From positions 688,078 through 752,077 of the forward strand of contig NZ_AXAL01000001.1 in NCBI RefSeq assembly GCF_000472785.1: a DNA stretch of 64,000 nt, written 5' to 3'. The DNA comes from Mesorhizobium loti CJ3sym (lineage in GTDB: Bacteria > Pseudomonadota > Alphaproteobacteria > Rhizobiales > Rhizobiaceae). Each line of letters starts with the position of its first letter. Within the stretch, counting starts at the first letter, position 1. Below, one piece after another: positions 8,639-16,675 of the stretch. The notes under the pieces were generated by a model. It saw nothing but the letters and a program-made list of their open reading frames with translations, had not been told where the DNA came from and did not search any database. The translations under genes were made by a program, and so were the position numbers.

Positions 8639-10516
8639 CTACTCCGCCGTGCCTTCCTCATATTCGGCCGACATGGTCAGCCATTTTTCCTCGTGGCCGG
8701 CGAGCGTCTGGGCAAGCTGTGAGCGTTCCTTGGCCAGCCGCGTCGCAGTCGACGGATCCTTCTCATAGACCGCCGGGTTGGACAGCTCGTCCTCGATGCC
8801 GTCGATACGTTTGCGGATGCGGTCCATCAGCGCTTCGGTGGCGCGGATTTCCTTGGCCAGCGGCTCGAAAGCGGCGCGGCGCGCGGCCGCATCCCGGCGG
8901 CGGTCGGCCTTCGACGCCTTGTCCGCCTCGCGTTTGCCGCGGCGGTCGCCGGACACGCCGGTGACCAGCGTCTTGTAGTCTTCCAGGTCGCCATCATACG
9001 GATTGACCGCGCCATCCTTGACCAGCCACAGACGATCGGCCGTCGCCTCCAGGAGATGGCGGTCGTGCGAGATCAGGATCACGGCGCCGGGAAATTCGTT
9101 CAGCGCATGGATCAACGATTCGCGGCTGTCGATGTCGAGATGGTTGGTCGGTTCGTCGAGAATGAACAGGTTCGGCCCCTCGAAAGCCGACAGGCCCATC
9201 AACAACCGCGCCTTCTCGCCGCCGGACAGGTCCTTGGCGGGCGTATTCATTTTCTCGGTCGTCAGACCAAACTGGGCGACGCGGCCGCGCACCTTGGATT
9301 CCGGCGCCTCCGGCATCAGCCGGCGGACATGCTCATAGGCGTTCTCTTCCGGGCGGAGATCATCGAGCTGGTGCTGGGCGAAGATCGCCACCTTCAGCCC
9401 GGGCGCCACCGTCATGGTGCCGCTCTCCTGCTTGAGCCGCCCCGACAGCAATTTGGCGAAGGTCGACTTGCCGTTGCCGTTGGCGCCAAGCAGCGCGATG
9501 CGATCGTCGGCGTCGATGCGCAGCGTCATCTTCTTCAGGATCGGCTGGCCCTCGGTGTAGCCCACATTGACGTTGTTCAGCGCCACGATCGGCGAGGCAA
9601 CCGTCTTCACCGGCTCGGGGAAGGAGAACGGCCGTACCGAATCATTGACGATGGCCGCGATCGGCTTCATCTTTTCCAGCGCCTTGATGCGCGACTGCGC
9701 CTGTCTCGCCTTCGAGGCCTTGGCGCGGAAGCGTTCGACGAAGGATTCCATATGCTTGCGGGCCGCCTCCTGCTTGACGCGACCCTTTTCCTGCAACTCT
9801 TTCTGCTCGCTATACTGGCGCTCGAACTGGTCGTAGCCGCCGCGCCAGAAGGTCAGCTTCTTCTGGTCGAGATGGACGATCGAATTGACGGCGCGGTTGA
9901 GCAAGTCGCGATCGTGCGAAATCAAAAGCACTGTGTGCGGATACTTCGACACATAGTTTTCGAGCCACAACGTGCCTTCGAGATCGAGATAATTGGTCGG
10001 CTCGTCGAGCAGCAGAAGGTCAGGCTCGGAAAACAGCACTGCAGCGAGTGCCACGCGCATGCGCCAGCCGCCGGAGAAGGATGAGGCCGGACGGCGCTGC
10101 GCGGCGTCGTCGAAGCCAAGGCCGGCCAGAATGGTGGCAGCGCGGGACTCGGCCGAATGCGCATCGATGTCGGCAAGCCGCATGTGGATGTCGGCGATGC
10201 GGTGCGGATCCGTCGCCGTCTTTTCCTCTTCGAGCAAAGCGGTGCGTTCGAGGTCGGCCTTGAGCACGATCTCGATCAGCGGCTCCTCGGTGCCTGGCGC
10301 TTCCTGCGCCACCTGGCCGATGCGGGTGTTCTTCGGCAGGCTGATCGAGCCGGTCTCGGAGGGAAAATCGCCGGTGATGGCCTTGAAGAGCGTCGTCTTG
10401 CCGGTGCCGTTGCGGCCGACAAGACCGGCCTTGGTGCCGGCCGGCAAGGTCAGCGAGGCGTGGTCGAGAAGCAGGCGTCCGGCCATGCGGAGCGAAAGGT
10501 CATTGATTACAAGCAT
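8639..10516 (-). CDS. ABC-F family ATP-binding protein
   Basis: 625 residues with two ABC ATPase cassettes and no membrane segments. Walker A motifs are GRNGTGKTT (34-42) and GANGNGKST (344-352). Signatures are FSGGW (147-151) and LSGGEKAR. Walker B segments are LLLLDEPTN (167-175) and LFILDEPTN. A charged helical linker occupies roughly 230-300 and a coiled-coil C-terminal tail follows from about 520. ABC-F proteins act on the ribosome in translation control or antibiotic protection; this one resembles the Uup/YheS housekeeping branch. The ATG at 10516 begins MLVINDLSLR, the usual ABC-F start, whereas upstream codons have no counterpart in the family. Confidence 0.9.
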   Translation of the reverse strand: MLVINDLSLRMAGRLLLDHASLTLPAGTKAGLVGRNGTGKTTLFKAITGDFPSETGSISLPKNTRIGQVAQEAPGTEEPLIEIVLKADLERTALLEEEKTATDPHRIADIHMRLADIDAHSAESRAATILAGLGFDDAAQRRPASSFSGGWRMRVALAAVLFSEPDLLLLDEPTNYLDLEGTLWLENYVSKYPHTVLLISHDRDLLNRAVNSIVHLDQKKLTFWRGGYDQFERQYSEQKELQEKGRVKQEAARKHMESFVERFRAKASKARQAQSRIKALEKMKPIAAIVNDSVRPFSFPEPVKTVASPIVALNNVNVGYTEGQPILKKMTLRIDADDRIALLGANGNGKSTFAKLLSGRLKQESGTMTVAPGLKVAIFAQHQLDDLRPEENAYEHVRRLMPEAPESKVRGRVAQFGLTTEKMNTPAKDLSGGEKARLLMGLSAFEGPNLFILDEPTNHLDIDSRESLIHALNEFPGAVILISHDRHLLEATADRLWLVKDGAVNPYDGDLEDYKTLVTGVSGDRRGKREADKASKADRRRDAAARRAAFEPLAKEIRATEALMDRIRKRIDGIEDELSNPAVYEKDPSTATRLAKERSQLAQTLAGHEEKWLTMSAEYEEGTAE

Positions 10517-10662
10517 GGCCGCGCTTTTGCACCGGACGTCAACGCTTCGCAAGACCTTGCGGGCCAGTTGGTCGAGCAAGGCCTGAAAACGGCGCGCGCA
10601 ACCGCGCCGTCAAGCAGCCGGTTATGGGCAGCCGGCAGTGGCTTGCCCACCGGCCACAGGTC

Positions 10663-11148
10663 TCAGGCAGTGGCCTTGCCGCGCTTTGTCGCCTTGGCCA
10701 CGACGGCCGGTGCCGCTGCCGGCTTGCGGCCAAGTCCCGTCGACTTCGCCAGCGCCGACCGGGTCGCCGAATAATTCGGAGCGACCATCGGATAGTCCGG
10801 CGGCAAGCCCCATTTGGCCCGATAGTCGTCCGGGCTCAAACCATAGTCTGTCCTGAGGTGTCGCTTGAGCGACTTGAACTTCTTTCCGTCCTCCAGACAG
10901 ACGATGTAGTCGGGAAACACCGACTTTTTCGGATTGACAGCCGGAACCAGGCTCGGGCTTTCCACGACGGCCGCACCTGCCAGCTTTCGAACCGAGGCGC
11001 TGACGCTGGCAATCAGGTCAGGCAGGCCGGAAGCGGGAAGCGGATTGTTGCCGACATACGCCGAGACAATATCGGCCGTTAGCTCGATAACGGTCTTATC
11101 ATCGATATTTGACAATTCTTTCACCCTATTTGCGACAAAGTCATCCAC
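10663..11148 (-). CDS. Ros/MucR family transcriptional regulator lacking two zinc ligands
   Basis: 161-residue Ros/MucR-type regulator. The N-terminal half carries the oligomerisation region (LTADIVSAYVGNNPL). The DNA-binding domain around 81-140 contains FKSLKRHLRTDYGLSPDDY and AKWGLPPDYPMVAPNY. Canonical Ros has C-x2-C-x9-H-x3-H; here the positions are C84, D87, H97 and D101, so the second cysteine and second histidine are aspartates. Zinc-free Ros homologues are known from Mesorhizobium loti, so this is probably functional. MucR proteins act as H-NS-like silencers of AT-rich promoters for exopolysaccharide, motility and symbiosis genes. The C-terminus is Ala/Lys-rich. GGGGTGG directly precedes the ATG. 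Confidence 0.88.
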   Translation of the reverse strand: MDDFVANRVKELSNIDDKTVIELTADIVSAYVGNNPLPASGLPDLIASVSASVRKLAGAAVVESPSLVPAVNPKKSVFPDYIVCLEDGKKFKSLKRHLRTDYGLSPDDYRAKWGLPPDYPMVAPNYSATRSALAKSTGLGRKPAAAPAVVAKATKRGKATA

Positions 11149-11276
11149 CCCAGCGAAGACTTTTGTCGATGTATCTCTTTAACCGCGCCCCTCGACGGAC
11201 CGCCAAGTCCCAACACGAATCAAGACTGGACAATAACTATCTTTATGGGAAATCGACGTCGCGCAAATTAGAAAAT

Positions 11277-11480
11277 CTAATACTTGGAAGCTGCAGACTT
11301 GGCTGTCCGGCCGTCGGCCAATATCTCAAGAATACGTTTCCAGCGGGCACAGCGCCTGAAATCCTTCTGTTCAATCGCCTTTTCGGCCTTCATTGCAGCA
11401 TAAAGTGGTGCCTCCGCGCCAAACTCCTTGAGGAGCCAATGTGCTTCCTGCCTGGCGAGACGTTCATTGTCGTCAAGCAT
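11277..11480 (-). CDS. Small hypothetical protein coupled to eamA
   Basis: 67 residues, charged and probably all-helical (DDNERLARQEAHWLLKEF, then KDFRRCARWKRILEIL). The ATG at 11480 overlaps the last 8 bases of the transporter gene, including its TGA, which indicates translational coupling. No domain is recognised. Length and composition suggest a conserved small rhizobial protein; the function is unknown. Confidence 0.6.
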   Translation of the reverse strand: MLDDNERLARQEAHWLLKEFGAEAPLYAAMKAEKAIEQKDFRRCARWKRILEILADGRTAKSAASKY

Positions 11481-12399
11481 AGTCTTGCGCCTCCGAACGT
11501 TGCACGCCGACAGCAACACAACTGCCGATGACGAGGATAGCTCCGGCAATGGCGGTCACCGTCAGTCGTTCGCCGGAGAGCGTCAGCAGCAACGTCGAAG
11601 CAATCGGCGTGAGGTAAGCGACGACAGCGACCTTGCCGCTGCCTCCGAGCTTCAAGGCGCGTGACCAGAAGTAGTAACCCAGCCCCATCGGGCCGGCGCC
11701 GAGATAGAGCCCGAGGGCCAGATCCATGCCGGCGGGCCAGGCGACGCCTTCGCCAGCGGACCACACAAGCGTCAAGGCGACGCCGACCAGCGACGAGGGC
11801 AGCAACAGGCGCTCCGGCGAGGTGGCGAGCCGACCGACCATCACCGAATAGAATGCCATGCACAGCGCGGACCCGAATGCGGCGAAGTAGCCGACGAGAT
11901 CGCCCTGGAGCCAGGTGCGGTCACGCCCGCCCGAAATCACCAGCACGACGCCGACGAACCCAATAATCGCGGCAACGCCTAGCAGAGCCGGACGGCGGGG
12001 TTTTTCGAAAACGATCACTGCCGCGGCAACCATCAAGGGCCAAGTGTAGGCCACGAGATTTGCTTCGATCACCGGCATCGAGGCGAAGGCAATGTATTGC
12101 AGCACCATAGTGCCGACCAGACCGATGAAGCCGACAGCGAGCGGTGCGAGCGCGGCTCTGGCCGCGACCGGCGGTGCTCCATCCCGGCTCATGAACCGGA
12201 TCAAGCCGAAGACCAGTGCAGCTCCCACAAATTGCAGGAACTGCACCTGCGACACCGGATGGTTTGCGAGCAGGGATTTGCCGACCAATGCATTGGTCGA
12301 CCACAAAGCCACCGCGCCCGCGGCAAAGACAAGCGCGGATATCGAGGCCGATCCGTGCCGAAAGTATCGGCGTGGGGCTCTATCTCCGGGCTTGACCAT
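11473..12399 (-). CDS. EamA/DMT family membrane transporter
   Basis: 308 residues with about ten hydrophobic segments arranged as two EamA repeats. The first begins ALVFAAGAVALWSTNALVGK and the second follows GGRDRTWLQGDLVGYFAAF. This is the drug/metabolite transporter fold, inner membrane, usually exporting amino acids, sugars or small metabolites. Two ATGs are possible, 12399 and 12438, and both fall in the arms of a palindromic repeat (12397-12439). The inner one is chosen because the extra residues match no EamA N-terminus. It overlaps the 67-residue gene downstream by 8 bases. The substrate is unknown. Confidence 0.8.
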   Translation of the reverse strand: MVKPGDRAPRRYFRHGSASISALVFAAGAVALWSTNALVGKSLLANHPVSQVQFLQFVGAALVFGLIRFMSRDGAPPVAARAALAPLAVGFIGLVGTMVLQYIAFASMPVIEANLVAYTWPLMVAAAVIVFEKPRRPALLGVAAIIGFVGVVLVISGGRDRTWLQGDLVGYFAAFGSALCMAFYSVMVGRLATSPERLLLPSSLVGVALTLVWSAGEGVAWPAGMDLALGLYLGAGPMGLGYYFWSRALKLGGSGKVAVVAYLTPIASTLLLTLSGERLTVTAIAGAILVIGSCVAVGVQRSEAQDYA

Positions 12400-12439
12400 G
12401 ATCGCGTCCGAAAACAGGTCCCCACCTTTCGGGATCATG
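12397..12439. repeat. Palindromic repeat at the eamA start
   Basis: CATGATCGCGTCCGAAAAC at the left end and TTTCGGGATCATG at the right end form an imperfect palindrome of the short REP-like type common between rhizobial genes. Both candidate eamA start codons lie inside its arms. Confidence 0.5.
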
Positions 12440-12444
12440 GTTGG

Positions 12445-13281
12445 CTACCATGATTCCCTGGCTCCGCCCGGAAACTGTGCTTCGGCAGCGGCGGCGGGCA
12501 TGGGATGCTCCGCCTCGAACCGCCGATAGGCCGGCAGCTGGTTGGTCCAGACATCTTCGGCCAGCTCGTTGACCCATTCGCGATCCTGGTCGTTGTCGGC
12601 GGCAAGATAGAACATTCTGTTATCGTCGACATAGGGCTTGGCCACCGAACGCTGGTTGAGCACCAGGGTGACGCGCTCGCCATACTGGATCGGCGCCGTG
12701 CGATGCAGGACGCCAAGGAATTGCCCGAGCGTCGCGTACTTCATCTTGTGATCGATGCGCATGATGCGGTTGCGCGGGATCTCGCGGCCGGATTCGAGGA
12801 TGGCGCGGCCGGTCTCGGAATCGTCGCAATAGATTTCGAGATGACCGCCGACCAGCGGATCGCTGATCGACAGCGGAATGAGTTCAGTGACCGGAACGCC
12901 GTCGCAATGCCACTCGACCGCGCCGTCCCTGGGATTCATGAAGGTGACGGTCGAGCCGACGATCGACAGCGGATAGGGTTCCAGCTTGGTGCCCATCATG
13001 TCGGACAACCGCTCCAGGCGCAGCTTGTCGTGCAGCAACTCCTTGATTTCCGGGATGAAACGGTCGGCACCGGTGATGAAGGTCAGATCGAGGTGCTTGT
13101 GCACGGCATGGCTGGCCTTGAGTTTCAGGGCGGCCTCCTCGATCGCGGCAAGCAGGGCCGGGTCATAGCCGTGCAGATATTGCGCGACGCCGAAGCTGGA
13201 CACTTTCCAGGCGGTGTCGTGGCCGATAATGGCTTCGCGGCTCATCGCGTAACGCAGTTCGGGAATTGTATGGGCGTTCAT
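12445..13281 (-). CDS. Putative Fe(II)/2-oxoglutarate-dependent oxygenase-like protein
   Basis: 278 residues. A possible facial triad is visible: H125-x-D127 in VEWHCDGVP and H193 in LGVLHRTAP, followed by R203 in GERVTLVLN, which could bind the 2-oxoglutarate carboxylate. LVGGHLEIYCDD lies between them, as in jelly-roll dioxygenases. The start at 13281 is supported by GGAGAAG upstream. It is divergent from a LysR-type regulator that probably controls it. The domain call is inferred from the metal-ligand pattern only; the family and substrate are not recognised. Confidence 0.55.
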   Translation of the reverse strand: MNAHTIPELRYAMSREAIIGHDTAWKVSSFGVAQYLHGYDPALLAAIEEAALKLKASHAVHKHLDLTFITGADRFIPEIKELLHDKLRLERLSDMMGTKLEPYPLSIVGSTVTFMNPRDGAVEWHCDGVPVTELIPLSISDPLVGGHLEIYCDDSETGRAILESGREIPRNRIMRIDHKMKYATLGQFLGVLHRTAPIQYGERVTLVLNQRSVAKPYVDDNRMFYLAADNDQDREWVNELAEDVWTNQLPAYRRFEAEHPMPAAAAEAQFPGGARESW

Positions 13282-13391
13282 TCTACTTCTCCAAGTGGGG
13301 GGCAACACTTGATAAACAGTCGATTAAATTAGCCCCCCCTGTAAAATTAGGAATGCTGGTGCTAGAGTAAGCCCAGCTTAAGGTCAAAACC
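13282..13391. promoter_or_regulatory. Divergent promoter region, oxygenase-like gene / LysR
   Basis: 110 bases between two divergent genes, AT-richer than the flanks (AAACAGTCGATTAAATTAG, TGTAAAATTAGGAATG). LysR regulators normally bind such a gap, but no single T-N11-A dyad stands out. Confidence 0.4.
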
Positions 13392-14348
13392 GTGCGTCTG
13401 CTCAGTCAGGTCAACCTCAATTCGCTGAAAATCGTGGAGAGTGCTGCGAGGCACGGCAATTTCACGCGCGCCGGCGAAGAACAGTTTATCACCGCCTCGG
13501 CGGTCAGCCAGCGCGTCAAAAGCCTGGAGGATCAGCTGCGATTCAAGATTTTCCAGCGTGGCGGCAACGCGGTGTCGCTGACGCCGGAGGGCGAGACCTA
13601 TGTGTCGCGCGTTCGCGAAGCGCTGGAACGGATCGTGGCCGCCAGCATGGAAGCAACCGGGCAATCGCAGGAGCATGTGCTGAAGATATCGGTGCTGCCG
13701 ACCTTTGCCGCACGCTGGCTGTTTCCGCGCCTGCCGTCGTTCCAGCGGCAACATCCCGATATTGTGATGCGGGTTTCGACCTCCTACGCGACGCATGAGT
13801 TCACGGCCTCCGACTTTGACCTCGAAATCCGCTATGGCGACGGCCACTTCAACGGGCTGCCGTCCGACCTGCTGTTTCGGGAAGATTTGACACCGGTGTG
13901 CAGCCGCAGGCTGTTCCATGAGGTTCTCGGCGACAAGCCCATGTCGAAGGTGATACCGGACGACCTCCAGCACTTCACGCTGCTGCATTCCGACACCTGC
14001 ACCCAGAACTGGCAATCCTGGCTCGGCTTCGCCGGCGCCAGCTTCGTGCTCAGCGAGACCAAGAGTATCTATTTTGACTCGTGCATGATGTCCTACGAGG
14101 CGGCCAATGCCGGGATGGGCTTTGCCGTCGCCAACCGTGCCTATATGGCGAGCGACATCCGCGCCGAGAGGCTGGTCGCTCCCTTCGCTGTCCACCATCC
14201 GAATAGCGCCGGTTGGTATTTTGTCTCTCCCCCCAAGAGCCTTGCCGCACGCAAGGTGCTGCTGTTCAAGCAATGGGTGATGGCGGAAGCGGCTCTGACA
14301 CAGCGCCAATTGGATAGCGAAATCAGTGACTTGGCTTTGGACGTCTGA
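13392..14348 (+). CDS. LysR family transcriptional regulator (GcvA-like)
   Basis: 318 residues. The N-terminal winged helix reads NLNSLKIVESAARHGNFTRA ... ITASAVSQRVKSLEDQL, the form seen in GcvA/AmpR-like LysR regulators, followed by a periplasmic-binding-type effector domain from about residue 90. The start is GTG at 13392. It faces the oxygenase-like gene across 110 bases, the classic arrangement for a LysR regulator and its target. The effector is unknown. Confidence 0.88.
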   Translation: MRLLSQVNLNSLKIVESAARHGNFTRAGEEQFITASAVSQRVKSLEDQLRFKIFQRGGNAVSLTPEGETYVSRVREALERIVAASMEATGQSQEHVLKISVLPTFAARWLFPRLPSFQRQHPDIVMRVSTSYATHEFTASDFDLEIRYGDGHFNGLPSDLLFREDLTPVCSRRLFHEVLGDKPMSKVIPDDLQHFTLLHSDTCTQNWQSWLGFAGASFVLSETKSIYFDSCMMSYEAANAGMGFAVANRAYMASDIRAERLVAPFAVHHPNSAGWYFVSPPKSLAARKVLLFKQWVMAEAALTQRQLDSEISDLALDV

Positions 14349-14430
14349 AATTCGGGTTGTATGAAACTCGGATTGGGCCTTGATTGTCTCCCGATGACCG
14401 CCAGCCAGGAAGATTGAGGATGATCGGTTC

Positions 14431-15021
14431 ATGGACGCCCAATCCAGGCAACCCGCCTTGGTCGGCGAAATCGTTGAACTCGAGCCGCTTCAGCTGGAGC
14501 ATTCGCAAGGACTTCTGAGTGCAGCGGCGGACGGCGAGCTGTGGAACCTGAAGGCCACCGTGGTCCCCGGGCCAGCTACGATCGATGGCTATATTGCCAA
14601 CGCCCTGGCCGGACGACAGGCCGGGACCGTCATGCCTTATGCTATCGTCCTGCGCCGCACGGGGCTGATCTGCGGCAGTACGCGGTTCTGGAAGATCGAT
14701 CGCACGAACAGAAAGTTGGAGATCGGTCACACATGGCTCAGCGGTTCAATCCAGCGATCAGGGGTCAATACCGAGGCCAAATACCTTCTCCTGGCCCATG
14801 CTTTCGAGGTCATGGCCTGTGTGCGGGTGCAATTCACCACGGATGAACTGAACGAAGCGTCGAGAGCGGCAATTCTGCGGATAGGGGCGAAACAGGAAGG
14901 GATCGTTCGCAATGAGCGGATCATGCCGGACGGCCGAAAGCGCGATTCCGTCCGATTCAGCATCATCGATTCCGAATGGCCTGATGTGAAGGCCATGCTG
15001 CAGCAGAAAATGCGGCGATAG
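14431..15021 (+). CDS. GNAT N-acetyltransferase (RimJ/RimL type)
   Basis: 196 residues with the RimJ/RimL-like GNAT layout: VELEPLQLEHSQGLLSAAAD at the N-terminus, GSTRFWKIDRTNRKLEIGHTW in the core beta strands, and VQFTTDELNEASRAAILRIGAKQEGI, the conserved motif B of this group. It would transfer an acetyl group from acetyl-CoA to an amine. No operon partner is apparent, and a strong terminator follows. Confidence 0.82.
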   Translation: MDAQSRQPALVGEIVELEPLQLEHSQGLLSAAADGELWNLKATVVPGPATIDGYIANALAGRQAGTVMPYAIVLRRTGLICGSTRFWKIDRTNRKLEIGHTWLSGSIQRSGVNTEAKYLLLAHAFEVMACVRVQFTTDELNEASRAAILRIGAKQEGIVRNERIMPDGRKRDSVRFSIIDSEWPDVKAMLQQKMRR

Positions 15022-15082
15022 CTGGCGCGGGCCGCTCTTCCAACCAGCGAAGCTGAGACAGCCATTGCCGGTGCCATTCAAA

Positions 15083-15115
15083 ATGCGGCCCGCCGGAGCG
15101 GGCCGCATCTTTTAT
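15083..15115 (+). terminator. Rho-independent terminator after the GNAT gene
   Basis: Perfect 11-base stem ATGCGGCCCGC / GCGGGCCGCAT around a CGGA loop, then CTTTTATT. It can also serve the convergent glycine-rich gene. Confidence 0.85.
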
Positions 15116-15138
15116 TCTTGATTGAACCCAACCACCTA

Positions 15139-15768
15139 TCAGCGCCTTGCGATCAGCAGGCAAAGCTGGCGCAGATCGCGATCATAGGTGCCTTCGCTGC
15201 TGAGCACATCGGCACAGCGCTTCTTCATCCGCGCGATCTTGCTATCCGACATCTGGGCCACCACGCCCGGCAGGTTAGGATGGCTGGGATTGCTCGGGTT
15301 GCTGGGATTGGACGGATTGCTCGGGTTCGACGGGTTGCTGGGATTGGTGCCACCACCGATGCCCACGCCGACACCGACGCCGATGCCGCCGGTGCCGCCG
15401 ACATTGGCACCGAGCCCGGCGGTGACGCCGCCGGTTCCACCGACATTGGCGCCGGCGCCGGCATTGATACCACCGCTGCCGCCGACCGAGGCGCCGAGCC
15501 CGGCGCTGACGCCGTTCGAGCCGCCGACATTGGCGCCGGCTCCGGCGTTGACGCCACCGCTGCCACCGACGGAAGCGCCGGCGCCGGCACTGATGCCGCC
15601 GCTGCCGCCGATCGAAGCGCCAGCGCCGGCATTGATACCGCCGCTACCGCCCACCGAGGCGCCGACACCGACGCCAATCCCACCACCAGCGATCGCCGGC
15701 AGGGAAAGAACAATGATGATTGTACCACTCGCCAGCGCGCCGGCGATACCCTTACAGATTCTAGCCAT
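15139..15768 (-). CDS. Secreted glycine-rich repeat protein
   Basis: 209 residues. A signal peptide (hydrophobic core GTIIIVLSLPAIAGG) is followed by about seven 14-residue repeats of the form VGGSGGINAGAGAS, then seven NPS triplets, then a basic C-terminal domain with two cysteines (KKRCADVLSSEG ... LRQLCLLIARR). The ATG at 15768 follows GGAGAG. The repeat region is presumably an extended or beta-helical surface structure with a Pro-rich spacer; the cysteines may form a disulfide in the periplasm. The gene lies below an unusually AT-rich upstream region. No function is known; such proteins are often envelope-associated. Confidence 0.72.
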   Translation of the reverse strand: MARICKGIAGALASGTIIIVLSLPAIAGGGIGVGVGASVGGSGGINAGAGASIGGSGGISAGAGASVGGSGGVNAGAGANVGGSNGVSAGLGASVGGSGGINAGAGANVGGTGGVTAGLGANVGGTGGIGVGVGVGIGGGTNPSNPSNPSNPSNPSNPSNPSHPNLPGVVAQMSDSKIARMKKRCADVLSSEGTYDRDLRQLCLLIARR

Positions 15769-15849
15769 GACACTCTCCATGTGGGCACTCTATTTTCTGC
15801 ATTGCAGCAAAAGGCCGATATGTGGCCGATACTCTGCATGCAACACATG

Positions 15850-15975
15850 AACGTTCTTGGAGGTGTTTTAGTTTCTTTATTTTTTATACTTAAAAAGTCC
15901 AGATATTGTATTTTTTACTTGTGTAGAAGATTCTTTATCTAATTTTTCTCAAAATCAAGACTTTTACAAACCCGT
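15850..15975. promoter_or_regulatory. AT-rich upstream region
   Basis: A stretch far richer in A and T than the rest of the window (for example TTATTTTTTATACTTAAAAAG and TCTTTATCTAATTTTTC, each a part of it). It lies between the glycine-rich gene and dinB on their shared strand, upstream of the former. It is a candidate promoter and silencer target; no single sigma-70 pair is decisive. Confidence 0.45.
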
Positions 15976-15995
15976 GGCGAATTCACAGACCGAAA

Positions 15996-16508
15996 TCAGG
16001 CATATGCGCGCCCTTCCTCGGTGCGCTGGAAATGCGCTAGATCAAGCGGCACGGAAGGGCGGCCCAGAACCGTCAGGATCATATGCGCCTGGCCGCGGTG
16101 ATGGGTCTGGTGGTTGAAGACATGCGCCAGCGCGGGCGCCAGCCGTTGCGAGACGGTGCGCATGTCCGATACCGTCATATAGGTGAAGCGGCCCGACAGC
16201 GCCTTGTCACTCGAGCCAGCGAGCCAGTCGATGATCCGCCGGTCCTCCGCCTCGCGCGCCATCCTCAGGCTGGGCAAGGCCCGGTACAATATGGCGTCCA
16301 GCGCCGTCGGCGCGTCGCCTTCGCCGGTGAAGCGCTTCATCCAGATGCGATCGGCGGCGAGCAGATGGTTGAGCGTGCCCATCAGCGAGCGGAAGAATGC
16401 GCCGACGTCGCGATTGAATTCTTCGTCATCAAGATCGGCGGCGGCATCATAGATGCGGCCATTGGCCCATTGATTGTACGCCGCAAACATCATGAAGTGC
16501 TGTTTCAT
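15996..16508 (-). CDS. DinB family protein
   Basis: 170-residue four-helix-bundle protein of the DinB/YfiT family. It begins MKQHFMMFAAYNQWANGRIYD, has LNHLLAADRIWMKRF with the first metal-ligand histidine, and HVFNHQTHHRGQAHMIL with the second and third. These proteins bind a divalent metal and several act as thiol-dependent transferases, but the role of this one is unknown. It is a monocistronic gene followed upstream by a palindromic repeat. Confidence 0.85.
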   Translation of the reverse strand: MKQHFMMFAAYNQWANGRIYDAAADLDDEEFNRDVGAFFRSLMGTLNHLLAADRIWMKRFTGEGDAPTALDAILYRALPSLRMAREAEDRRIIDWLAGSSDKALSGRFTYMTVSDMRTVSQRLAPALAHVFNHQTHHRGQAHMILTVLGRPSVPLDLAHFQRTEEGRAYA

Positions 16509-16552
16509 CTCTTCTCCACCGCGCCCGTTTCGGGGTGTCGGGAGCGATACCT

Positions 16553-16650
16553 AGAGCAATTCACCGTTTCACGGAAACGGTGATTGCTCTAACTGTTTGT
16601 TTTGACGCAATTCCCAAGGGAAAGCGCTACACGCTTTTCCTGGAATTGCT
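16553..16650. repeat. Double-hairpin palindromic element
   Basis: First hairpin: AGAGCAATTCACCGTTTC pairs with GAAACGGTGATTGCTCT (16553-16590). Second hairpin: GCAATTCC (16607-16614) pairs with GGAATTGC (16642-16649), with an inner GGAAAGCG / CGCTTTTCC stem. This two-hairpin form is a REP-like element repeated between genes in rhizobia. Confidence 0.65.
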
Positions 16651-16675
16651 CCAGACCGCAAAGGGACCCGCGCCA

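Noticed and set aside
13362..14432. A 356-codon open frame on the minus strand
   Set aside because: Antisense to the LysR regulator, with composition of a shadow frame and no motif.
15300..15680. Regular 42-base repeat considered as a CRISPR-like array
   Set aside because: The units are contiguous, in frame, and code for glycine-rich repeats; there are no unique spacers and no cas genes.
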